A stretch of DNA of 64,000 bases from Monosporascus cannonballus. Taxonomy: Eukaryota; Ascomycota; Sordariomycetes; Xylariales. The notes beneath the pieces were generated by a model. The model did no database searches. It was not told the origin of the DNA and was given only the letters and a program-made list of their open reading frames with translations. The translations under genes and the position numbers were made by a program. The first letter of the stretch is position 1. Each line of letters starts with the position of its first letter. This document shows positions 11,897-21,584 of the stretch, piece by piece. Where the stretch lies: positions 305,046-369,045 of the forward strand of contig QJNS01000049.1 of the NCBI GenBank assembly GCA_004154925.1, written 5' to 3'.

Positions 11897-13924
11897 ATGT
11901 CTGGTCGTAAATTAGGCGGCGGCCGGATCCTAGGTACTGGGAAGGGTCTCGCTCCCCCGGCGCCTCCCGCCATACATCACCATCACCGCCGCTCAACCAG
12001 TCCATCCGACAGCACGCTTTCTATCGGATCGCCCGACGCCTCCATATCCGCCGGAACACCCAATCCCTTGCCCGGCTTCCCTCAAGACCTAAGATCCGCC
12101 GTCAATCGAGGAACCGGAGGAGGAGGGCCGAGCAATGGCGGGCCCGCGGGGTCTAGGCTCGTGTGTCCCATATGCGACGAGGAGATGTTGACCCTGTTAC
12201 AACTAAACCGCCACATCGACGATAACCACCAGGAATTAGCCGAGGTCGAGCAGGACGAGGTCAAGACATGGTTCGACAAGCAGGTCCTCAAGGCCAAGAA
12301 GTTCCAGCCCCTGTCCCTCATCAACCAGAAGCTGCGCGGTCTTGATGTTTTCGAATCGAACGAGTCCGTGCCACCTCCGCCTCCCACGCCCGGCCCGGTT
12401 GCTCGGGCGTCCCCCCTCCCCGAGTTTGCCTTCGACCCCGACGACGTCATCACCCGGTCGCATTGGCAACGGTCGGGCATTAATGACCTATGTACGGATC
12501 CGGCTTGCGGGAAGAGGTTGGGCGCCGTGAACGGGAGCGTCAATTGCAGGAAATGCGGGCGCCTTTTCTGCGAGGAACATACCATGTATCAGATGAAGTT
12601 GTCGCGGTCGGCAGCCCACGAGCCCGTGAGGGGGTACTGGTACAGAGTCTGCGAGACGTGCTATAAGTCAAGAGAAGGATATAACGATCACAATGGGCTC
12701 CTGAGAGATCATACGAAAGATTTCGCTTCCATACGCCAGAAGAAGGTCGAGAGGCAGGCGCTAGAAATATCACGGCTAGAAAAGAGGCTCACCAGACTGA
12801 CGCAGCTTCTGGTCAACCCACCCGAGGATATAATGGCGGCGAGCGGTGGGGTTGGGGGCGGCGGCAGCTTATTATCACCCGTGCTATCCACGCAGAGGAA
12901 TCAGAGGAAGGCCGTCGAACAGCTGGTTGTGACGTGGGAAGAAGATTCGAAAGTCAGCAGATGTCCCTTCTGCCAGCAGGAGTTCGGATCGTGGACGTTC
13001 AGGAGACACCACTGTCGGATATGCGGGCGAGTAGTCTGCGGTGACCCTCAGACGGCATGCTCGTCTGAAGTAGGACTGAGCGTCGCAAATCCGGGCGCCC
13101 CTCCCACGATGGAGAAGCCGGCAGCCGGGTATTCCGTCAGTCTCGATATCCGACTCTGCCGAGACTGCCGGGCGACCATCTTTGCTAAGCGCGACTTCAT
13201 CAACTCTGTCAACTACAAGCCGCCGGACCAGCGGGCTTACGAGACGCTCCGTCAGTTCGAGCACGGGATCAGGCTTCTCCTGCCCAACTTCCAGAAGGCT
13301 CTGGTACCGCTGCAGGACGAGAATAGCTCTCCCTCGCGAGCCCAGATCCAGGACGCCGCCAAGATCAGGAAGAGGCTGACCGATAGTTTCACCAAATACG
13401 ACACGGCGGCCCGCCGGATCCGCGACCTGAAGACGGACAGTCCGACGCAGAAGCAGCTCCAGAAGGCCATATACGCGGCAGCCTCGACCTTCCTGCACAT
13501 GCACATGCTGCCCCTGAAGAACCTACCGCGCACGCTGAGACACAATAGCAGCGGCGGGGGTAGTTCCAAGGGCGGCCGCCTCCTCTTGCCCAACCGCCAT
13601 CACGCCGCCTCCGCCGCCAGTCCGCTGAGAGATGCCGAGACGGCCAGCCAGGTGACGGACGCGGCCAGCGAGGCGAGCACGGCGGTGTCCTTGCTGGAGA
13701 CGGAGGAGAAGGAGCTGCGCGAGAGGCTGGTCGTGCTCGAGGAGCAGAGGTACCTCGTGCAGGGCATGGTCGCCAACGCGCACGGCGCCAGGAGGTTCGA
13801 GGAGGTGAGCGCCCTCACGCGCAACGTCGAGGAGTTGGACAGGGAGATCGAGGACGTCACGGCTAGGGTCGGTGAGGTGGAGGAGAGGTGGCGGGGACTC
13901 TATGGGAATGGTGGGATAGTGTAG
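11897..13924 (+). CDS. vac1: Vac1/Pep7-like endosomal FYVE-domain protein, 675 aa
   Basis: One exon. The domain order is a disordered Gly/Pro/His-rich N-terminus, a C2H2 finger (C90, C93, H106, H111; CPICDEEM...HIDDNH), a first FYVE-like Cys finger at about 199-255 lacking the basic R-x-H-H-C signature, a coiled coil at about 275-305, a canonical FYVE finger at about 356-424 with RRHHCRICG at 369-377, then helical regions and a C-terminal coiled coil (about 595-665). Yeast Vac1/Pep7 has the same C2H2-FYVE architecture. It binds PI3P and Rab5-type GTPase and works with Vps45 in Golgi-to-endosome (carboxypeptidase Y) sorting. The last domain resembles a Rabenosyn-type Rab-binding helix, which is inferred. 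The gene is intact and divergent from met8. Confidence 0.9.
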   Translation: MSGRKLGGGRILGTGKGLAPPAPPAIHHHHRRSTSPSDSTLSIGSPDASISAGTPNPLPGFPQDLRSAVNRGTGGGGPSNGGPAGSRLVCPICDEEMLTLLQLNRHIDDNHQELAEVEQDEVKTWFDKQVLKAKKFQPLSLINQKLRGLDVFESNESVPPPPPTPGPVARASPLPEFAFDPDDVITRSHWQRSGINDLCTDPACGKRLGAVNGSVNCRKCGRLFCEEHTMYQMKLSRSAAHEPVRGYWYRVCETCYKSREGYNDHNGLLRDHTKDFASIRQKKVERQALEISRLEKRLTRLTQLLVNPPEDIMAASGGVGGGGSLLSPVLSTQRNQRKAVEQLVVTWEEDSKVSRCPFCQQEFGSWTFRRHHCRICGRVVCGDPQTACSSEVGLSVANPGAPPTMEKPAAGYSVSLDIRLCRDCRATIFAKRDFINSVNYKPPDQRAYETLRQFEHGIRLLLPNFQKALVPLQDENSSPSRAQIQDAAKIRKRLTDSFTKYDTAARRIRDLKTDSPTQKQLQKAIYAAASTFLHMHMLPLKNLPRTLRHNSSGGGSSKGGRLLLPNRHHAASAASPLRDAETASQVTDAASEASTAVSLLETEEKELRERLVVLEEQRYLVQGMVANAHGARRFEEVSALTRNVEELDREIEDVTARVGEVEERWRGLYGNGGIV

Positions 13925-14849
13925 CGGGTTGCTGGATTTATTATTCGACCTACTTTTGTCGGCTTAGAGGAGGAGAGGAATGACTCTGGATGGTCAGCAA
14001 CTATATGTCCAGACCGGATAGGCGAGAGAAGCCGAGACGAGAAATCGGCTAGGGAGGTGGCTCTTTCTGCCGCGTGCCCCTTCTATTCTCCCCTGTTACG
14101 GCAGAGAAAGGACAGCATTTAACTGATAAAAAGTAATGCATCGCATGGCGTTGGGTAAGGGGTCAAGGGGGATCGTCGGTCTCAGTTTTGCTCTCGAGGG
14201 GAGCGCGGGAGTCATGTTCATCAGCAATGTATATGTGTTATCTATGTGTTGCATTAGGAAACACGAAGAGCGCCCGCGTTTCTCAGAACAAGGACGATGC
14301 CACTACAATAATAGACCCACCTTGGTGTTGTGATAGGCATAGCAGGCAAAACAAATGATATCGACCATGGCTTTCGTAGCACGGTAGATACGCTATAGCA
14401 TTTGCTTCTCACATTTCCGCTTTGGCTATATGTGCAGTTTCCCTTGTGCGGTTCCCGTGGGAACATCTCTTGCTTATGCTCGTTTCTATCCTACCCCGGT
14501 GCATCCTCCAAAGCCCGCCTTTTATTTTATACACCATATCTTTTACGTGTAAGCCCTCTGCCTTTTTTCAGTGAATCTCTTAGCTAAAACGCCCCTTCCC
14601 TCTCCATATCCTGTCTATCCGGTTCCTTGGCTCCTACTCCAAGCCCCGCTGCTCCCTTCTGTTACGTCTGTCCGTTTTGACAGTGAACCGCCTGTCTCGA
14701 CGGCCTGTCTCTATTTCCTTCTCTCGTAAGACCTGTGATCTTATCTTCCGTCTTACTTAGTCTGCTTCCTAACTTCCATTCCTCCCTCCGCGTGTTTCCA
14801 TCCTTTTGAGGCAGGCTTGATACATCCCTTCATGATCTTGTTCAAATAT
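13925..14849. other. Intergenic region between vac1 and the AT-rich block
   Basis: No gene is seen. From about 14480 to 14810 the + strand is markedly C/T-rich, like a fungal promoter or leader tract, but no gene follows it because the AT-rich insertion begins at 14850. The pyrimidine tract may be the orphaned promoter of a gene disrupted or displaced by the insertion. Confidence 0.4.
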
Positions 14850-15084
14850 TGTCAGACCCAGCTGAAGTCGATCAAACAGCTAAGCCTTGGCTTAGTTTGA
14901 TCACTTACTGAAACAAGGCTACTTTATGCACCCCCGGTATCTTTTCCTCTTAGTTATAATTATATTTATATATATAAAAAGAAAATTCGTTACCTTCCTT
15001 TTTTAATTAGAACTTTTTAAAAGTTATATAACTTTTAATATATATTTTGTAATTATATGCTTTTATATATAATATAAGGTCTTA
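14850..15084 (+). repeat. Left outer LTR of the palindrome (half RIPed)
   Basis: It starts TGTCAGA and ends at the RIPed equivalent of GGTCTCA. The first ~110 bp keep normal base composition. From about 14955 every aligned difference from the solo LTR at 62993-63189 is of the C-to-T or G-to-A type (for example GTGTGTGATGTCAGGGTCTCA becomes an ATATATAATATAAGGTCTTA-like string). Bases 14870-14902 form a near-perfect hairpin (GATCAAA..CTAAGCC TT GGCTTAG TTTGATC) that is absent from the solo copy. Confidence 0.75.
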
Positions 15085-15098
15085 TAGTTATAAATCCG
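15085..15098 (+). other. Putative RIPed primer-binding site (initiator-Met half tRNA type)
   Basis: Directly after the LTR, TAGTTATAAATCC is what TGGTTATGAGCCC would become after four RIP-type transitions. The latter is complementary to the anticodon arm of initiator-Met tRNA, the internal priming site used by many copia-type elements. The right arm carries the inverse (about 21233-21245). Confidence 0.4.
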
Positions 15099-16099
15099 CT
15101 CCGCATTTTTTTAATTACGTTTTAATATATTTATTATGTATATTTTATTAAAATTATTCGGAATTTCGTTATTATTTTTACAATATATTTATTATTTTAT
15201 TATTAAAGATATTTATCGTTTAATTATTATGTTTTTAATTATCTTGATTTATTTATTTTTTATATTATTTTTAAAACTATAATTATTTAATTAATAAATA
15301 TTAACACCTTTTTTAAAATATATTTTTAAGTATTTATTTAAAACAAAATTGTTTAAAAAATATAATATTTTCGAATTTTACATTAACACGAAAATAGGCA
15401 TATTATAAGCGTATATTAAGTTTAACATAATTTAAATATTATTTTTATTAATATTGCTGATTTTTCCTATGCCTTACTATTTTTAAAATAAAATAATTAA
15501 CGAATATAGCTTAAATAATTCGAATTATTCGAAATTCGAAAAGGATTTAAAAATATATAATAAAAATTAATTTTTATATATCATTTAAAAAAAGTATTTA
15601 TTAAAATTAATACGTTTTTAAATTAATCCGTTTATTTTTATTATTATTAAATATATTAAAAAATTACGTTTCGGAAAAAACTAATTATTTTAAAAAATAA
15701 ATTTCAATTTAATAATAATATGCGAATTTACGAAATTAATATTCGATATAAATAAACGCTAAAAAATAATAAAATTTAAATAAATATTGGATTATTTATA
15801 TATTAAAAAATATATATTAAAACCGTAAAATTTTATATGTTAGGTATTATAAGTTATTATAATTAATTTAATTTCCTAAAAAGTTTCAATATTTATTTAT
15901 TTAATTTCTTTATTATTTAAAAGGTTAAAATAAAAAAAGTTATATTCGAAAACAAAAAGTTTATTAAATTTTTATTTATATATAAGTTTATAAAATAATT
16001 CCGAAATTATATATAATTACAGAAAATTTAAAGTATTTCCGCAAAATAATTATTACGGAAAACGTTTAATATTACCTTAAATAAAAAATTTCTTAATTA

Positions 16100-16340
16100 A
16101 ATATATATACTTTTAAATAACCGAAATAATAATAACCAAAATAATAATAACCGGAATAACGGTAATAATAATAATAATAATAATAACCATTTTATACCAA
16201 AATATTATTATAAAAATATCTTTTTAAGACTTATTTTTATATTAACGAAAATATGAAATCCGATAAATAAAATAAATTTTTTAAAATTAAGAAAAAAATA
16301 AATAAACATATTTCCAAAATCTTTTTTAATAAAAGAAATC
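16100..16340 (+). pseudogene. Relic of copia-type Gag: Asn-rich tract plus zinc-knuckle region (left arm)
   Basis: A tract of AAT/AAC-type triplets (16125-16192) is followed by a segment whose reading after allowing for RIP changes resembles the fungal copia Gag knuckle: Cys positions, then Y-x-N, then R/K-P-D-K-W and a K-K-V-N helix. There are many TAA stops (from CAA, TGG and similar codons). Only the pattern is visible; no protein can be made from this. The match is to remembered family sequence. Confidence 0.5.
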
Positions 16341-19300
16341 CAAATTTGTAAAAAAATAAGCCATAAACTTTTTAATTAATTTTAATATTTTTCGTAATGA
16401 AATATTTTATAAGGTTTATATATTAACGTTATTATTACCAGATATAACCTAAAAAAAGGTTTTATGAAATATTTATTCCGATTTTTATATAAAAAAATAT
16501 AAAATTATTTTTTTAAATTTATATTTACCCAAAATTAACGAAAGGTTTTTAACCGAAAAAAATATTTCTATATCGTAAGCAAAAATATACGAAAAATTAC
16601 GTTTATTATATTGTTAAAACAATTTAATACTTTTTTTTAAAAAATATTTATATATTTTTAAAATATATATTAACATAATTCTGCCGAAATTATTTTAATA
16701 AATTAAAACTTATTAAAATTATAAAACGAATATTATATATTATTAAACGCTAAAGGAGAAAATAATTAAAATTAATAAAATTAAATATTAACCCATTATA
16801 TATTACGTTAAACTTGTACTGGAAAATAATAATAGCAATATTATTTTAATAATTTTTATAATAATTAAAAAATTTATTATTATTATTTCGAAAAACGAAA
16901 ATTTCGTTCTAGAATCCGTATTTTAAAAATTCTTACTTTTTAAATTAATTTTATAACAAAAATTTCATTATAATAATTTTAAACTTTCTTTAAAACCTTT
17001 AAAACATATTATATTATAATATTAAAAATTTATATATTTAAATTTGCGTACCTTTAAGAAAATAATATAAATAAATACCGGAACGAAAGTTTATTTATTT
17101 TTAATAATAAATTATTAAAGTATAAAAAACATTTTATAATAGTAATTAATTAAAAAAATTAAACTTTTTAATATAATATATATTAATTTTTTCGAATTTA
17201 ATAATATTATTAAGGAACGTATAAAAAGTTATTTAGTATTTATTTAATTATTAAAATTAAAATTAATTATATTTTAAAATAAAAAAAATATATTTTAACC
17301 ACCTTCATAAACGTAATAATTTTCCTTAAAAATAATTTTATATTAAAATTAAAATAATTATATTAAACGGGAAATTCTTTTTCGGAAATAAATTTCGAAA
17401 ATAACTTTTTAATATAAATATATTATATAAATTTTTATTTTTATATATTAAAAACCCCGTAAACGTTTAAAAATGTACCGGAAACGTAATAATTATAAAA
17501 ATATGTTACTTAATTATTAATAATAATTTTCTTTTTAATTTATAGCCGGGAATTATACAAATAATTATATATATTATTAATTATAAATTTATTCAAATTT
17601 TAAAAAATCTTTATTTAAATTCTTAATAAATAATGAATTAAAGAAAAATAAAATATTTATTTCCGAAAAAACATTAAAACCAAATATAATAAATATCGTA
17701 TTTTTAGGATTAAATGCTTATATATTTATGAAAATAGTTTATTAAAATATAAAATACTTAAAAACATTTTTTAAAATATAAATCGGTTATTTTATAACAT
17801 ACGTTAATAATAATATATATTGGGTATAGATTTTTTTTATAATAATACGTTATTATTATTAAAAATATTATTTTTAATGAAACGAAAAAATATTAAAATA
17901 AATAAATAAAATTTGATTCGAAATTACCGAATTAAATAACCAAATTAATAATATCTTTATTTTATTTATAACAAAATTTTTTTTTAAAAAATATGTAAAC
18001 TTATTTTTAATAACGATCTTTTAAAAATAAATATTATTAAAAAGAGATGAATAAAATAAAACGAATTTAAAAACATTATTTATAATATTATTATAATAAT
18101 TATAAATTTGCTTAATTAAAACATTTAATAAAAAGTTTTTATAAAGTTATTTTAAATAAAGATTCTTTTAATTTAATACTTAATAATAATTCCGAAAAAA
18201 ATATTTTGGATATTACTAATAAAATAAATAGTTTCTAGTATAAATAAATAAAGTTATTTAATTTTATATTCCGAATTATTTATTTAATTAATAATATTCA
18301 AAATATTTTTTTCGGAATTATTATTAATTATTAAATTAAAAAAATGTTTATCCGAAATAACTTTATAAAAATTATTAAATTTTATTTTTTAAACTTTTTA
18401 TAAAGTTTTTTAATTAAAAAAATTTATAATTATTATAATAATATCGTAAATATTCTTTTAAAATTGGTTTTATTTTATTAAATTATTTAACATTAAAAAT
18501 AAAATAAAAATATTATGAATTTAATCTTTTAATTCCGTAATTTCGAACAAAAACCATTTTTATTTTATAAAAAATAATGTTTTTAATAATAATAATATAT
18601 TATTATAAAAACAATTTTTACCCAATATATATTATTAATTCCGTATTTTACGAAATAACTAATGTATATTTTGAGATTTATTTTTTACAATATTTTATAT
18701 TTTAATAAATTATTTTTATAACTTTTTGGTTAAAAATTCAAAGAAAATTATGATTATTAATTAAGTAACGTATTTTTATAATAATTATATTCCTGGTACA
18801 TATTTAAATATTTACGGGTTTTTTAATATATAAAAATAAAAGCTTATAAAATATATCTATATTAAAAAATTATTTTCGAAAATTATTTTCGAAATAAGTT
18901 TCTTATTTAATACGATTATTATAGTTTTAATATAAAATTATTTTTTTTTAAATATTATTACCTTTATTAAAATAATTAATATATATTTTTTTGGTTTTAA
19001 AATATAATTAATTTTATATTTAATAATTAAATAAATAATAATTAACGTTTTTGTATATCCGTTAAAAACGTTATTAAATTCCAAAAATTAATATATATTA
19101 TATTAAAACATTTATTTCGTTTAATTCATTATTATTATAATATTTTTTACGTTTTAATAACTTATTAACTTTAATATTAAATTATTAAAAATAAAAAATT
19201 TTTCGTTTCGGTAATTATTTATATTATGTTTTTAAAAATACGTTAAACTAAATATTTTAAGTTTTAATATTATAACGTAATATTTCCTTTTAAAGTTTTT

Positions 19301-20004
19301 TAAAAAAAAACCTTAAAATTATTACTATAAAATTTCTATTATAAAATTAACTTAAAAAATAAAAATTCTTAAATCAGAAGTTCCGAAACGAAATATTCGT
19401 TTCCGTTTTTAAAAATAATTTTATTTTCCAGAACGATAATAATAAACCTTTTAATTATTATAAAATTTATTAAAATAATAATATTATTATTGTTTTCTGG
19501 CATTATTTTAACATAATATATAATAAGTTAACGTTTAATTTAATTAATTTCAATTATTTTTGTACTTAATATTTTCTAATATATAACTTTAATTTTATAA
19601 TTTTAATGAATTTGAATCTATTAAAATAATTTATACGAAATTAATTTAATATATATTTTAAAAAGATATACATAAACTTTTTAAAAAAATCATTAAACCT
19701 TTTTAACAGTACAATAAATATAATTTTTCGTATATTTTTGCTTACGATATTAAAGGCTTTTCTTTTAAATAAAAATATTTTGTTAATTTTCGATAAATAT
19801 AAATTAAAAAAATTAACTTTATCGTTTTCTATATAAAAATCGAAATAAGTATTTAACAAAATAAATTTTTTCAAACTATATCTAATAATAATATCGTTAA
19901 GTTATACACTTATAAAAAATCTTATTACGAAAAATATTAAAATTAGTTAAGAAATTTATGGTTTATTTTCTTTTATAAGTTTTTAATTTTTTCTTTTATT
20001 AAAA

Positions 20005-20225
20005 AGAATTTTTCGAAATATATTTATTTACTTTTTTTTAATTTTAAAAATTTCGTTTTATTTATCGGGTTTAATATTTTCGTTAATATAAAGGTAATTT
20101 TTTAAAAAAATAATTTTCTCCATAATAACATTTTAATATAAAACGGTTATTATTATTATTATCGCCGTTATTCCGGTTATTATTATTTTGGTTATTATTC
20201 TTTTAGTTATTTAAAGGTATATTTA
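20005..20225 (-). pseudogene. Relic of copia-type Gag: Asn-rich tract plus zinc-knuckle region (right arm)
   Basis: This is the mirror image of the left-arm relic. The GTTATTATT-type tract at about 20140-20205 and the following segment read on the minus strand as the same Asn-rich, knuckle-like sequence with stops at different RIP sites. The two arms therefore provide two independently mutated readings of the same ancestor. Confidence 0.5.
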
Positions 20226-21245
20226 TTTAATTAGGAATTTTTTTATTTAAAGTAATACCAAACGTTTCCCGTAATAATTATTTTACGGTAACGCTTTAAA
20301 TTTTTTATAACTGTATATAATTTCGGAACCATTTTTCAAATTTATATATGGATAAAAATTTAATAAAATTCTTACTTTTAAACATAACTTTTTCTATTTT
20401 AACTTTTTAAATAATAAAAAAATCAGGTAAATAAATATTAATAATTTTTAAGAAATTAAAATGGCCATAATAACTTATAACGGTTAATATTTAACATTCT
20501 GCGATTTTAATATATATTTTTCAAAATATAAATAATTAAATATTTATTTAAATCTTATTAATTTTTATTACTTCCTTATATCGAACGTCGATTTCGTAAA
20601 TTCGAACGTTATTATTAAACTTAAATTTATTTTTTAAAATAATTAGTTTTTTTTCAAAACGTAGCTTTTTTAATATGTTTAATAAGAATTAAAATAAACG
20701 AATTAATTTAAAAATATATCGTTTTTAATAAATACCTTTTTTTAAACAATATATAAAAATTATTTCTTATTATGTATTTTTAAAGATTTTTCGAATTTCG
20801 AATAATTCAAATTATTTAAAATGTATTCGTTAATTATTTTATTTTAAAAATAATAAAGTTTAAAAAAATGAACATTATTAATATAAATAATATTTAGGTT
20901 ACGTTAAAATTAATATATACTTATAATATGTGAATTTTCGTATTAACGTAAAACTTAAAAATATTATATTTTTTAAAAGGTTTTTTAAAGTAAATATTTA
21001 GGAATACGTTTTAAAATAATTCGTTAAAATTTATTAATTAAGTAACCATAATTTTAAAAATAATATAAAAAATTAACGGATTAAAATAATTAAAAACATA
21101 ATAATTAAGTAATAAATATTTTTAATAATAAAATAATATATATATTACAAAAATAATAATAAAGTTCCGAATAATTTTAACCAAATATATATAATAAATA
21201 TATTAAAACGTAATTAGAAAAAAATGTAAACCGGATTTATAATTA

Positions 21246-21479
21246 TAAAATTTTATATTATATATAAAAGTATATAATTAAAGAAAAAATATATTAAAGG
21301 TTATATAACTTTTAAAAGGTCTTAATTAAAAAAAAAGGTGCCGAATTTTTTTTATATATATAAATATAACTGTAGCTAAGAGGAAAAGATACCGGGGGTA
21401 CATAAAGTAGCCTTGTTTCAGTAGGTGATCAAACTAAGCCAAGGCTTAGCTATTTGATCGACTTCAGCTGGATCTGACA
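21246..21479 (-). repeat. Right outer LTR of the palindrome (inverted, half RIPed)
   Basis: Inverted counterpart of the left LTR, 234 bp against 235. The outer ~110 bp are un-RIPed and the inner part is AT-only. It ends ..GATCTGACA at the outer edge, so the block as a whole is bounded by TG..CA. Confidence 0.75.
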
Positions 21480-21584
21480 GGTTCGCTACCTTCACTTTCT
21501 AGCTAGGACCTTCTAGAGGTCAAGGCAACCTGTTAATACACTTTTCTTCAGTTATATACTTCTGTGTGTGATGTCAGGGTCTCA
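21480..21584 (+). repeat. Un-RIPed LTR fragment abutting the palindrome
   Basis: GGTTCGCTACC...GTGTGTGATGTCAGGGTCTCA lies in direct orientation immediately after the inverted right LTR. It aligns over its full length with 63085-63189 and, in RIPed form, with the inner half of the left LTR. No primer-binding site follows, so it is the 3' part of a solo or truncated LTR, not an intact element. It makes the right border an LTR-to-LTR junction. Confidence 0.8.

Larger units (their letters stand above)
14850..21479. mobile_element. RIP-degraded palindrome of two inverted Ty1/copia-like 5' halves
   Basis: The block begins TGTCAGACCCAGCTGAAG and ends with the inverse (CTTCAGCTGGATCTGACA). The inverted similarity continues inward over essentially the whole 6.6 kb. 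Checked matching pairs include 15400/20930, 15530/20800, 16150/20175, 16300/20030, 16590/19740, 16830/19490 and 17000/19300, and the arms meet at about 18190-18320 around a short non-palindromic centre. Almost all C and G are gone except in CG-poor remnants and the outer ~110 bp, the signature of RIP (C-to-T on both strands). Each arm has an outer LTR of about 235 bp, a putative primer-binding site, an Asn-rich tract and a zinc-knuckle-like Gag relic at about 1.3 kb. The arms (about 3.3 kb) are too short for a full copia element, so the RT/RNase H end and 3' LTR are presumably missing. No reading frame survives. Confidence 0.85.

Noticed and set aside
19641..19874. 77-codon minus-strand frame inside the AT-rich block
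   Set aside because: Composed almost only of Lys, Asn, Ile, Phe and Leu codons expected by chance in A/T-only DNA. It lies in the RIPed right arm and has no open counterpart in the left arm.
14850..21479. Block as mitochondrial DNA insertion or centromere
   Set aside because: The inverted-arm structure, LTR ends and homology to solo LTRs at 62993 explain it; no mitochondrial gene pattern is seen and the flanks are ordinary.
14850..21479. Block as a TIR DNA transposon with very long inverted repeats
   Set aside because: TG..CA ends, the solo LTR copies, the primer-site-like sequence and the Gag-like knuckle favour an LTR element; kept as an alternative only.
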